Notes: generated by a model not told the origin, from the sequence alone. DNA of 26,300 nt from Echinostoma caproni (GCA_900618425.1 UZAN01041654.1:5092-31391); one strand, 5' to 3'. Positions 1-9,734 are shown, counted from the stretch's first letter. Numbers and translations: made by a program.

Positions 1-525
1 GCTTGATGAGAAAAGCTGTAGTCTCCGGTTTGTTTATGTTTTGTTTCTCTCTCCTAAACGGTTTGTTTCACCTAACCATCTCTTTGGTGAACATTATATT
101 TGATACAATAGGTGTCGGCATTTACAGCTTTTCAATTTTGCAAAAAAGCGCATTCTCTCCGGGCATGTACTCGTTTGCTGACAATAAGGGTGTACTTTTG
201 AATGGTCACTCCATTGGCGCGTCAACGATGTGGGTAGACATCGGTAAGTGTTATAATTACTATTATACCGTAGTAGGGACGCATAAAACAATCGCACATG
301 CAAAATGAGGATGAGCTAGAGCAAAGGAGGAAAATTTTCGACATTGTAACGAGTTTAAGGGAACAATTTTGAAAGGACCGTATTGTGCACTGATGAAAAA
401 TTGGTTGTTACAGATGTGACTGACCCTCACGACGAGACTGCACCTTGACGTGGTGTGATGGCTTGTGCAACTATGTGACCCAACGAGATACGCACGATGG
501 CTTTTGTTAAGCTGGAAATCTAATC

Positions 526-620
526 TTGCCTGGATGGTCGAAGGGTAGAGGTCAGACGAAGTCCAGTCTCCTGGTCCTAAAAATTGGGGGTTCGACTAGA
601 ACTTGCGTCTCAGTCGGTAA
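526..620 (+). repeat. tRNA-derived SINE-like copy
   Basis: A TGGTCGAAGGGTAG stretch (535-548) resembles a pol III A box. GGTTCGACTAG (589-599) resembles a B box (GGTTCGANTCC), about 40 bases downstream, as in tRNA genes. The stems do not close into a clean cloverleaf, so this is a tRNA-derived repeat head, not a working tRNA. The GC-richer tail to about 770 may belong to the same element; no 3' tail repeat is obvious. Confidence 0.45.
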
Positions 621-959
621 AATGGTAGAGGAGCAACTGATCCAAGTAAATGGGCCTCCACTTCGCTTCACCCACTGCCTTGCGGCTAGGTTCTTGTCAA
701 GACTAAAGGCTTCGGTTGAGAACCCCAGTCGTTCTCCTGCCTAGTGGCTAGACACCCTAGCAGTACCCGTTCATCAAACATTCAGTGAATATGCATTGCG
801 AGTTTGCCAGCGATGAGTGAAGTTCGCTTCCATGTATTTCGCTGTATGATGAATGTGACTAAATGAAGAAAAATACTTAGATAAAGCGTTTAGTCTCCAT
901 GAGACGCAAGGGATTCTCAGAAGATGCCTTATCCTTGTTTGCTTGGAGCGCCAAAAATC

Positions 960-1035
960 ATTGATTATTACCATTCTAAAACGGTTAAATGCACTGGTAC
1001 AAGCAGACACTTGTCTGGGGTTCAAATCCGCACGT
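960..1035 (+). repeat. Decayed tRNA-like repeat fragment
   Basis: GGTTCAAATCC (1019-1029) is a good B-box match. About 30 bases upstream, ACGGTTAAATGC resembles the D-arm/A-box part of a tRNA. No complete cloverleaf is present. It looks like an old SINE head; a chance match is possible. Confidence 0.35.
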
Positions 1036-1449
1036 GATGGATACCCTTGTATTTGCGTTGCTAAAAGTATTTGGTTCAGATCATCGAGTTTTATGCTGTT
1101 TCAGAATTCAAATACAATGACTCTGGTCACCGATGTCCATAACCAATTACGTGTTTGCCGTAATTCTCACTGTCTTCCAGTTTAAATGTGTGGACTTGCT
1201 ATAGTTAATAATATCCTATATCACATATTGAAAATACCCATCAAATTGCTGTATACACACACCGAAAAGTGCGTCCTCTTTCAGCAGGAGTTGGGAGACA
1301 AGTATATTTTTTGTACGTTTCTAAGACTTTCTAAACATTATCGAATTTAGACCGTTATGTATGTGTACTATTTTTAAATTGAAGTTTTCAATTTATTAAA
1401 TCCGAACTAGTGTAGAGAAGATTCCAATGTTCATTTTTAGCACATTAAT

Positions 1450-1474
1450 GGTAAAAAGTATTGTGCTTTTTACC
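1450..1474. repeat. Perfect 9-bp hairpin
   Basis: GGTAAAAAG, a 7-base loop TATTGTG, then CTTTTTACC, an exact inverted repeat. The right half plus the following CTCAT recurs in reverse orientation at 17396-17410 with one length difference in the T run, which suggests a mobile-element terminus. Confidence 0.6.
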
Positions 1475-1481
1475 TCATATG

Positions 1482-1526
1482 TTGACAAAGTATTTAGGAT
1501 CGGTTCTCGTAGTTCGGGTGAACTGA
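1482..1526 (+). repeat. Dispersed repeat fragment, copy 1
   Basis: About 45 bases, including GGTTCTCGTAGT and GGGTGAACTGA, match 17306-17351 at roughly four in five positions. The pair marks an unnamed interspersed repeat family. Confidence 0.5.
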
Positions 1527-2361
1527 TTTGCATTCCTCCTTTTCACATCGAGCTTGGCATCATCATTGTTATATGAATAGAATCAATTAATAAGCTTTCC
1601 TACAAAAAAAGCGATATAACCAAACAACAAATTCCGGGACAGGCAAACAATGACGCGCGTACACATCTCCTTATTCTTACAAGCCTTGGAGTGTGACTGT
1701 GTGTCAATCCAGTTTTTGTTCTGTCCTGAAACTGTAAAAAGAACAGAAAACAGTGTCAAAAATTAGGATCGACTATAGGCGCGGTGCGAGGATTGATCAC
1801 ATGAATAAAAATTGATCCATCATGAGTGTCCTCGATCAGCCAGCTGATAGTGCGATTAATAATGGCAAGGATATACAATCACGTGGACCAAAGTGGTTCG
1901 ACCGGATGAGAGTAAACTGAGCGAAACCAGAAGGCCAAGAAACTGGAAAACCAGTTTGAAAACGATAAAATCATACTGATGGAAGCCCCAACTGGTTTGT
2001 AAATATTATCGTTCGCTCAATCTGTTTGCTGTTATTTGAAACGCGCTTGTAATGAACTGGTCAGATTGTGATTTGGTCTTAGCCACCGATTTTCATCAAA
2101 TGACCTTGAATGTTGTTTCCTCTATTTTGTGTTACTAAACAGACCACCACAGAATTTATTTTGCAGATAATTGCAAATCTATTTTTCCTTCTCAATTGTT
2201 TGTGGCCAGTTTGAATTTGAAAACTAAATAATGAAATGAGAGTTTACAATCAATAACCAAATCTCAATAATCGTCTGTAAATGGTGGCAAGTGCAGGATA
2301 TTCAAAGACGCTTGATTAAGGTATTCTGGTGGTATCATTTTTTTGTGCGGACATATATTAA

Positions 2362-2418
2362 GGTTTCGGGAATTTATTGATGAGGAAACTTTGTCACGAA
2401 ACTGCATCTTGAGGAACC
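2362..2418 (+). ncRNA. Weak hammerhead-ribozyme-like core
   Basis: TTGATGAG (2377-2384), 12 bases, then CGAAAC (2397-2402). This has the order and spacing of the hammerhead core CTGATGAG-N12-CGAAAC with one core change (C3 to T). GGTTTC upstream (2362-2367) can pair with GGAACC downstream (2413-2418) as an outer stem I. Stem II is poor (a G-C pair plus GA/TC with a bulge), and there is no clean GTC cleavage triplet. It is either a decayed ribozyme or coincidence. Confidence 0.25.
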
Positions 2419-2685
2419 AAATTGATTTACAGTATTAAATATTTACTTCTTTGTAATTTATTTTTAATTCAAAATTCGTGTTCCTTGTAAGAATCTGTGT
2501 GTTTTGAGTATGGACACTTGTGTTTCAACCTGAAGCTTCCTCTTGTAGGACTTGATATGCTACATTGCAAATTTTCAAAATCTAACATAGACATTGGACC
2601 AAACGGTTGACAATCGAGCAAGAACTCCGCTCAAAACTCGATAATTTTAGATTCGACTTCCTACGCAGACAACAGAAAGGCATTG

Positions 2686-2716
2686 CTGATGAGCACCGGC
2701 AAGGACGAAACAGAAT
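2686..2716 (+). ncRNA. Hammerhead-ribozyme-like core with intact conserved boxes
   Basis: CTGATGAG (2686-2693), a 12-base spacer, then CGAAAC (2706-2711) matches both invariant hammerhead boxes exactly at the spacing of schistosome Sm-alpha ribozymes. Stem II is weakened: G2693-C2706 and CC/GG pair around a GGCAA loop, but CA/A is bulged. After CGAAAC comes AGAATCTCC where relatives in this window have AGTTGTCCC, so the GTC cleavage triplet is disturbed. Stem I is not clear. Probably an inactive relative of the family at 4.7 and 24.8 kb. Confidence 0.4.
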
Positions 2717-2773
2717 CTCCACTTCATTGTTTGAGTCACTGCACGTTCCGTAGCAAGTGTCCTCACACTTCTG

Positions 2774-2796
2774 TATATATATATATATATATATAT
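2774..2796. repeat. (TA)n microsatellite
   Basis: Uninterrupted TA dinucleotides over about 23 bases, just downstream of the hammerhead-like core at 2686. Confidence 0.9.
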
Positions 2797-3365
2797 CTGT
2801 CAAAGGTATAAACAACCACTTTACGCGCTACGAACTGAGATCCAATGACCTTTAGTTACTACAGCCTTCAATGACTCTATTCCAACAGCGCACAAATTGA
2901 GTGTTTAGCTTCCCTCTGCAGGATTTTGTGCTCCTGGTAGCCCAAGATTGCATTAGTCCGTAGTTAGATTCTGTGTGTAATGCAAGCATGCAAGCATCTG
3001 AATTACACAGAATCTTTCTTGTTTTATGATATTGTTTCGTCGGGGGCATACCGAATGAGCTGGAAACGTAATTGTAGAACCGTCACTTTTGGCCTGACCC
3101 ACATTCCACTGATATCGAAGAACCTGCAATCTGTTATTTACCTGACCCAACTTGACTGGGTTCCGTTTTCTGTAGAACATTTTTCGCGAATGATGTCATA
3201 CTCCCGAGGAAAATAATCATCAACGCATTATGGAATTCGTACTCTGTGAACTGACCGTGCCCTTATTCTGATATCTTCCCGATAGTTAGTCACATAACAA
3301 CATCCCAGCCGGATCATTTTTTCCCCATTAATAGAATCAATTTTTTATTACTTAAATGAATACAG

Positions 3366-3491
3366 GACACTGTGGCTCTGAAATCAGACATGGAGGATAA
3401 CGAGAATCAGCAATCCGGTGAAGCAGAAAAAGAGAAAGTCTATGCCGGTAAACTTCGGTTTTCGTTGGACTATGATTTCCAAAAAGGCGAA
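3366..3491 (+). CDS. syt1: Synaptotagmin-1-like exon: acidic linker and first strand of C2A
   Basis: Internal exon of 42 codons, in phase 0 at both ends. It is preceded by AATACAG (acceptor ending at 3365) and followed by GTAAGT (donor at 3492). The first part encodes a hydrophilic, acidic and lysine-containing linker (DMEDNENQQSGEAEKEK). The last part reads GKLRFSLDYDFQKGE, the hallmark start of the synaptotagmin C2A beta-sandwich (GKLQYSLDYDF in vertebrate Syt1). In the family this linker joins the vesicle transmembrane segment to the tandem C2 domains that sense calcium for neurotransmitter release. The reading frame runs directly into the exon at 7444. The transmembrane and luminal exons are not visible upstream. 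Assignment to the Syt1/2 type is by motif similarity; another neuronal synaptotagmin paralogue is possible. Confidence 0.88.
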
Positions 3492-4412
3492 GTAAGTCCT
3501 CGGTCTTTGATTCCGAACATGTGTGCGTGTTTGTGAACTGGAAGTGGCCAGTTAGGTTTCACTAATCTTTGTGTGTCATTGGTCTGGTCCAACCCAAGGT
3601 CACCTGAAAATTGTATCATTCTGTAAGTTAAAGAAGAAAAGAAAGAAATAGAAAAAAAGGCAATGAGTGACACATTCTTTGTCGTGACGGGAAGCACCAA
3701 ACAGGCCTCGGGGGATTCCAAGTTTGTAGTTTGTAACCAGTGGTTTAAATGTGGAATTATGGTACAATTTTTTTCGGGTCGAATCAAGCACACACATTTG
3801 AGTTCGAACATTTCGAATAGTCCACAATGTTATCAAATTAATCTTGAAAAGCACAACTAAAATAAATCACTCACTAAAATGGAGTGTGGTAAGAAATGCA
3901 TCAAGGTGAACAGGCTGGTTTTCAGTGATTTCTTCAGATGGTAGAGGGAAAGAACTGATTGTATATATCAAGGGAACGAGAAAAAGATTCGCATCGCGGT
4001 CTGTTCCAGGTAACTCTCGTGTTTTCACCTAACCGATAAATTGCCTCTTTCTTTATTCCGTTTCTATATGCTATTCCTGTTCTCGTTGGACAAGCTTTAC
4101 TTGATGTACTCCCGGCGTTTATCTGAAGGAGTCCGCAGACTTCACTTAGCATTTGCAATTAGTAGAGTGAATTAGTCCAACTACAATTTGATTGCTTCAT
4201 ATCTGATGGAGTCAGACCACGTGGACAGCATAAAATAGTAGAGTCGACACCACCATTTAATTCACTGCCGACGATCTACAGGTAATAGGAGTTGCATCTT
4301 GGCTACAGAGTAAGCCATAGAACTCCACCTACCAAACAAACCCCTCTGCCGATACAAAAACTTTACTCTCCAAGATAGTTCGTAAAATAAAAATGTCCGA
4401 TGGCCATCATCC

Positions 4413-4431
4413 TGTGACGTCACAAACCAAT
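4413..4431. promoter_or_regulatory. CRE-like palindrome next to CCAAT
   Basis: TGTGACGTCACA (4413-4424) is a 12-bp perfect palindrome containing the full CREB/ATF site TGACGTCA. It is followed two bases later by CCAAT (4427-4431). It lies in the intron between the C2A exons. No TATA box or start site is evident, so enhancer function is only a possibility. Confidence 0.35.
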
Positions 4432-4660
4432 GTGTCTATGTGATGATCGAAGTGTAACCAGGGACTCATCACCCTGAACAGAGCTACATTATTATTTCTG
4501 CAGTTGTGATGAATTTTTACCCCTCCAGCTGTCATGATCTGCATAACGATGTTTTAACTGGTGGGTAAACCACCGAAAACGACCCTTTTATATGCTGTGT
4601 TTACTATAATGAGTGAAAATGAATAATCAACACAGTAGTTGCACAAGACTAACGCAATTT

Positions 4661-4699
4661 TGACCAAGTGGAATTTAAATAAGTACTGGTTCAACGGAG
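4661..4699 (+). promoter_or_regulatory. Pol III A/B-box-like motifs ahead of a hammerhead
   Basis: TGACCAAGTGG (4661-4671) is a close A-box match. TGGTTCAACGG (about 4687-4697) resembles a B box, though the spacing is shorter than in a tRNA. They lie about 40 bases upstream of the ribozyme-like sequence, an arrangement like that of schistosome Sm-alpha SINEs. Confidence 0.35.
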
Positions 4700-4728
4700 G
4701 AATTGAACTTGTTTTAGATGAAAAATGC

Positions 4729-4798
4729 GGATAAATTCGCACTGCTAATGACACGGAACCAGGTCGAAACAGTTGTCCCAGCTACTTCCCAGCTATCC
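4729..4798 (+). ncRNA. Hammerhead ribozyme-like sequence, near-complete architecture
   Basis: Type I hammerhead layout. Outer stem I is GGATA (4729-4733) with TATCC (4794-4798). Inner stem I is CTG (4742-4744) with CAG (4779-4781). The core box CTAATGAC (4745-4752) differs from CTGATGAG at two positions. Stem II lies at 4753-4764 (AC...GT closing, GAACCA loop). CGAAAC is at 4765-4770, followed by a minimal stem III with an AGTT tetraloop and the cleavage triplet GTC (4775-4777). The short stem III matches Sm-alpha and Penelope-type hammerheads. The G-to-A change in CTGATGA should abolish cleavage. ATTCGCACTG just upstream is identical to the - strand copy at 24.87 kb, which shows common descent. 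Confidence 0.6.
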
Positions 4799-4959
4799 AG
4801 CTCCTGCCTCATTTAAAAGATGAATTTCTCATCTAATATGAAATAATGTTTTATAAAGAAAGAGGAAAATTGTATGGATAATGAACTGCTATTAAAACCA
4901 CACCTATTCTATATTATTTCTGTTTTTTGTCAATCAACAGTCTCTTTGATTTAGAGTAT

Positions 4960-5012
4960 CACGCTTGGATTCGCCCATTCGATAGACACCAGGCACTCTT
5001 CATGGTCTTGGG
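4960..5012 (+). repeat. Highly decayed relative of the hammerhead repeat
   Basis: GGATTCGCCCA followed by TTCGATAGACACCAGG lines up with the shared family segment (GATTCGCACTG, CTGATGAGACCC, ACCAGG) with several gaps. GGTC occurs farther on, where the cleavage region is expected. The alignment is by eye and weak. Confidence 0.25.
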
Positions 5013-6254
5013 TGTGGGTTTCACTCCTAGAGAGGATCGTTAGTTCCCCACGAGGTAATGCATTCAAATGCTGTTTAATTGAGAAATCTCTACAAAGAGA
5101 TCCCTCTTAATCGAAGGGTTACTCATCACATGCTCACTCTAGACACATGTTCATAATCTTCAATGTTCAAAATTGACTGCAAAATATGCGGTTTCAGTTA
5201 AAGAAATCAGGCCTTCTGTCTTTAATTTTATAACAAACGAGGTGCACAATATTATTCTATCGGGTACTGACGAACTGGAAAGTTAGATTCTCTGTGGATA
5301 CTCTTAAACATTTATGCTCGAGATTTCGGTCAATGATCAAGTAAAGTGCTTTCAATTTTGTCAAACTCGAGCTAGCTGGGTGTATCGGGAGGAAACGCGA
5401 TGTTTCCACAGTTGTGCTATTGAACCTGGACTCGTCTAGTTCACCAGTTTTAAGCCAAAATTCAATTTCCCAATTTGCCAAATTCCACGACTATTTGCAC
5501 ATGATTTGTTTTAGAAATTGCAAGGGTATTGAATTGACACTCGGTTAGGGTAATTTAATAAGGTGTCGGAAGTTTGACAGGAAATTCTGTCCGGTAAATG
5601 GATTCATTTCTTTTTATAAATAAACTGACAAGGTGTGAGAACAATTCCATCGTCAAACAAGAGAACATCTGGCAAAACTTGATCTCATTTCTTTGTAAAT
5701 TGATCGCACAAAATATAGCAGTAAGAAAATTCTGATCTACAATCAACTGTTAAGCTTAAAAACCTTGTTTTCGACTCTCATCGCGGATCCCAAAATGTGT
5801 TCCTTGGTTTGTGCGTTAAGGTGTCCCCAAAGGGAAGGAAACAACAATGGAATCACAATAGCATTAGAAAATGGCCCCAGAAAGGATGAGGATGAAGTTA
5901 GACCGGAAAAGGTTTTGACTAGAAGTTGATGTAATTCTGATGACCTATAATTAGTCACACTCGAGCTTTATAGTGTTTGTAATCGGGCGATCAGTCATGA
6001 ATGACTAGATTATGGTACAGATTAAAAACTCCAGCCTCTTAACATCACATACACATGTTTTTGTGACATGCTTCCAATATGTGCTATCTCTCCAAGGTAC
6101 CTCGAGATGTTTGGCACGGAATGTTCTCCAATCCTACAGAACATTCCCCACCTATGTATGCATGTACGGCAGGAGCAGCGGAAAACGTCAAAACTCTATT
6201 AGTTGAAAACATTATTCTGAATCTGATGTGGTTGATCAATATTTAACTGAAATC

Positions 6255-6314
6255 AATCCATGTCATCTGATGATTCATTGGAAACAGTGCCAAAGAGATA
6301 GGTTGAACTGGATT
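6255..6314 (+). ncRNA. Weak hammerhead-like motif with shortened stem II
   Basis: CTGATGA (6267-6273) is followed after only 7 bases by GAAACAGTG (6281-6289). AATCCA (6255-6260) can pair with TGGATT (6309-6314) as outer stem I. No stem II can form in the 7-base spacer and no GTC is present. It is either a deletion-bearing fossil or chance. Confidence 0.2.
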
Positions 6315-7300
6315 TATAGAAAATTTAATTTCAGGGGAAGCACAGATAAGGTTGATCGTAATCCAGGAATCTGAGCTTATGCTATAGAAACAGGCTACCT
6401 AGAATGCTTTCCTCTCTCTATGGCCAACTTATTGGCTTTCCTACAGTTAAACACTTGGAAAGGTAACCGAACAGATGAGTCCTGGTTCCCGCCTCCTTCC
6501 TCTACTCTCATTGTCACTATCGATGTTACTCTCATTTAGCATTCATTAGCCTAAGTACTCTGTCCCAATTGGTGTTTTTACTCACCGAGACATATCCACT
6601 TCGGTGTATTGTTCGTATGTCGTGATAAGAGGATGTTTTGATAAAACAGTCCGGTGCAATTTGTATCACTGATCGTGTGCAGCACCGACTTTGTAAACAA
6701 CATCTTCAGTCGATACGGTTCCCTTACAGAAGTCGCCCAGCGAATTCCTTATCTTTTCTAGTTAAACAGCCATAAAACAACATCGTGAACTAAGCCTGTC
6801 TGTTTGAGGTTTCTTCTCGTCTCGTCCGACGCACTTATATCAAGGGCGGTTATAGTGTGACCAGAACGAATAGAGATTGCCACAGTACCCAGCTAATAAG
6901 TTTCTCTTTCAGAGATATTAGCGGGAATCGAAAGGTACAGACGACTTTATAATACTGTGTTATTTTTTTATCATGCATTCAGATGTATATACTTTGAGTG
7001 TTTTTCTAATATTGCAGACGTCTTTTACTAAAGTATAGTCTAGCTCCTTCCAATATTAGAGACCAAGACAATTTTTTAACTGCTACTTCAAGAAACAATT
7101 GATTTCGATTCTTTTTTTCGACAGTTACCAAATTCTGCTATCTCGCCCCAAACAGTCAATATGAAATTAGATGTGATAATTAGTTATTTGATAAAACCTT
7201 CGCTCCACAATTCGTAGATGGTTTGCGTCTGTTCCGTTTGCTTTCTTCACCTGCATTTGCTTCGGACTGGTGCTACGCCCCGTTTTCGGATTACTGTTGT

Positions 7301-7331
7301 CAGGAGAGAGAGAACGAGAGAGTGAGAGGAC
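7301..7331. repeat. GA-rich low-complexity tract
   Basis: AG/GAGA-rich stretch about 110 bases before the C2A exon, outside the polypyrimidine tract. Confidence 0.7.
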
Positions 7332-7443
7332 GAATCGCTTCTCTTTTCCCTGTTCTTCTTCTTCGCACACACTAAACATCTTTTAGTTCCAACTTTTCTA
7401 CGCACTCACACTCGACCATCATCTGTTCGCTTCTTTTTCCCAG

Positions 7444-7611
7444 CTCACTGTTGGTGTGCTTGAAGCGGCCGATTTGCCTGCGATGGACATGTGTGGCACC
7501 TCGGATCCGTATGTGAAGTTGTTCCTACTACCGGATAAGAAGAAGAAATTCGAGACCAAGGTTCATCGAAAAATTCTCAACCCGGTATTTAATGAAACAT
7601 TTGTATTCAAG
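7444..7611 (+). CDS. syt1: Synaptotagmin-1-like exon: C2A calcium loop 1 and polybasic strand
   Basis: Internal exon of 56 codons, phase 0 at both ends. The acceptor is a pyrimidine-rich tract ending TTTTTCCCAG and the donor is GTAAGC at 7612. It begins [16 protein letters not shown], continues [20 protein letters not shown] and [20 protein letters not shown]. This is the C2A core: the two loop-1 calcium-ligand aspartates (in AMD and SDPY; D172 and D178 in rat Syt1) and the KKKK polybasic strand are all present. The protein acts on synaptic vesicles as a calcium sensor for SNARE-driven fusion. The next family segment, carrying loop 3 with three further aspartates (DFDRFSKHD), was not found in the rest of the window, so the next exon should lie beyond it. 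One oddity is Cys in place of the first Gly in the usual DMGGTSDPY loop. The frame stays open past the donor for about 49 codons, so a retained-intron truncated product is conceivable but unsupported. Confidence 0.95.
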
Positions 7612-8802
7612 GTAAGCTGTGTACTTGGACATTTGGGGCAAAGGGCGGTCGGGAGGGGACTTGACAGCATCCGTATCGAATCCGTTCCGGTTAATTTGTC
7701 AGAAACGGGAATAATTTTGTGGTTTGTCTCAAACATGCAAACCTCTCTTTTGTTTTAGAGAATAAAATCGTTGTGTAGGAAAAGTTGGAGGTTGAGGGTG
7801 CGGATACGTACATCAATGCAAACTTTCATACTTCGCTTACTTCGATTTCAACTCAGTCAAATGTGATGTATTTATGACGCGGCGTGTACAACTTGGCTCA
7901 CCATGGACACTCACTCATGTGAGTACTCACTATTTAGTGCAGAGCAGTAGACTGAAGATCAATATAAATCAGTTGCTCCGAAAAGAAGACAAGGGCTTCG
8001 GAATCATTTGAGGCCCGAGTCATAGTGCTGTACTGACCTCCAATTGCATACAGACAGACTCTGTGGTCCAAATCCATTGGAAGGATATATTTATGCCCAG
8101 CTGTGCTCGACAAAACGTGTCTAGGTGTCATGAGAGTTTATTTCAATCAGTAAATGAATACGCTTAGCGGACATCAGTTCTACATGCCTGTGATTGAAGA
8201 TACCGGAGCATTTAAGCCACATGAATTGAAATCCCTGTGTATGTGTAATGAATCGGACACAGTGGTGGAAAAGCAAACCCGCCACAGTTAATTCGTTTGC
8301 TTCATGATCACCATTTTGACGAGATTTGGTGTTTCATCCAGCGTAAGGCTATTCATTTGTTGTACATGCGTGCCAGTAAAGCAGAAACTATATCAGATGT
8401 AGCAACATCGAGATCTGAATTAATATGATTACATTGAAATCAGCCTGACGAGAGGTGAGAAACGAGGAATTGTCCTACACATGGTTTATTGTTATTCACA
8501 AATATGTGCGAGCCCTTTCATGTCGGGGAAACTATACATATACAGATGTAATCGAAACTGAAGCAAAGGGTCCCTGTGGATCACTTGTCGGTTCGTATAG
8601 GCAACAGGTTTTATACAGAAGTATATTTTTTCCAAATAATGATAAACAAGCCTTGGCGAGTCTTGATAGCATTGCTTTTCCTGATTCGTTTATACTCCGC
8701 AGTTGGAATGTTTCAGAATGTATCGGATACTCCCATTTCGTCAGTAAGGGTTTACCTAGACCATAATGAGTTAAGAGCTAACTAAAGAGAATGAAACAAT
8801 TT

Positions 8803-9237
8803 TTATTTACAACAAATTAACATATGATGTAACGTTTGTGCACAATAATAGTCGATTAATCTGCTATTGTCCTTTAGGACGTTTTCGAGGCTCTTCGGTA
8901 TCGAATCTATCAACTTTGTTATGAAGTCATTTTCTATCTTGTGCTCCATTACATGTCGCACTGTTGCCTCCAATGTATTGGTAGCACATTGACCTCTCTT
9001 TGCAAAACAGAAAACAGATTTTCAATCACATTGAAATCCGGTCTGTTAGGAGGAAGTTGCATGAACTGGACCTTAGAGTCACGCATCTTTTCTCAAGTCT
9101 AAAAGCAAATAATGAGTGAACCAGTCTCCCTAACTAAATAAATTAACTAACCTCCGTGAAACATGCCACGGAGGGTTATCCTGAAAATGATAAACTTTCC
9201 AGACCATTTTTTCCATGATATTCTGGAAATATGAAAC
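8803..9237 (-). pseudogene. Tc1/mariner-type (DD34E) transposase fossil, C-terminal half
   Basis: The - strand from 9237 to 9154 reads SYFQNIMEKMVWKVYHFQDN then PPWHVSR, matching the region of the second catalytic Asp (FQQDNAPCHTSR-like). From 9086 downward it reads LPPNRPDFNVIENLF, the PDLNPIENLW block with the third catalytic residue Glu. After a frameshift near 8985 the reading resumes (61 codons to a TAA at 8803-8805) with LIDSIPKSLENVLKD, matching the C-terminal MPRRLQAVIKAKG block. A 53-base segment (9099-9151) with GT...AG ends interrupts it; without that segment the Asp-to-Glu spacing is about 34 residues, the Tc1 value. The N-terminal DNA-binding half and terminal inverted repeats were not found. 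It is dead, with at least one frameshift and probably a 1-nt deletion. Confidence 0.82.
9099..9151 (-). other. Intron-like 53-bp segment inside the transposase fossil
   Basis: On the - strand it begins GTTAGT and ends GCTTTTAG, resembling a minimal spliceosomal intron. Removing it brings QDN and IEN to canonical Tc1 spacing. It could be a true mini-intron or an insertion that happens to have GT-AG ends. Confidence 0.45.
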
Positions 9238-9734
9238 AGATCATTTTTACGAAACCTTATTTATTGCAATTTTCCGGGTTGTGAAAGAATTTCATTTTGT
9301 TATTCAATAGAGTTGCTATAATGAATTATATATATAGGGTAAAATAATGCCTCATAACAAACAACCGAGATGGCAAGGGTTTATGGAAATAATTTGAGAT
9401 GATTCTTCACTCACTCCTTTTAGAACATATTGCATTTTCATACTTGATAAAGTTTGCGATTTCCAAGTTGAGATTATTTAATCTTGGTAATCAAGGTCAG
9501 GCACGTTTAACTGATAGTCATGTAGCCTAGAAACTACGTAGATCGAAGTAGACAAGAGATAAATTATTGTTCATACCTAAAGCATTAGTACAAGTGATAA
9601 ATATAATGAAACTCCATTTGATCAGAAAGGAAATACTCTAGTTCATCACAACCGGCCAGTACTGTATATCATAATGAAATGCTATTTGATAACAATATTT
9701 CCATTAATGTTATGGAATACAGAAACGTGCAGAG

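Larger units (their letters stand above)
1..3365 (+). other. Probable upstream intron of the synaptotagmin gene (3' part)
   Basis: No exon of the synaptotagmin N-terminus (luminal tail, single transmembrane helix, cysteine/lysine-rich juxtamembrane stretch) is recognisable, so this is inferred to be intron ending in the AATACAG acceptor. The stretches 1-500, 1130-1440, 1540-2350 and 2820-3365 hold nothing I can name. A small frame at 3-308 starts with a hydrophobic segment but resembles no synaptotagmin membrane helix. The supportable contents (tRNA-like repeats, a hairpin, two hammerhead-like cores, a TA microsatellite) are listed separately. Confidence 0.6.
3492..7443 (+). other. Intron between the two synaptotagmin C2A exons
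   Basis: Bounded by GTAAGT and TTTTTCCCAG, 3,952 bases, phase 0. Contents I can support are a CRE-like palindrome with a CCAAT motif (4413-4431), a hammerhead-like sequence (4729-4798) with a pol III A-box-like motif just before it, a more decayed relative near 4960-5012, and a weak hammerhead-like core near 6267. The stretches 3492-4400, 5050-6250 and 6320-7300 show no recognisable gene. Short frames on - at 5257-5481 and 5743-5958 have protein-like composition but no motif. 7301-7331 is GA-rich. Confidence 0.85.

Noticed and set aside
3..308. Frame with N-terminal hydrophobic segment as a synaptotagmin transmembrane exon
   Set aside because: Lacks the cysteine/lysine-rich juxtamembrane sequence and a plausible splice donor in frame.
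9601..9630. First catalytic Asp of the Tc1 fossil (FLSDQMEF on -)
   Set aside because: The local motif is suggestive, but distance and stops between it and the QDN block leave it unsupported.
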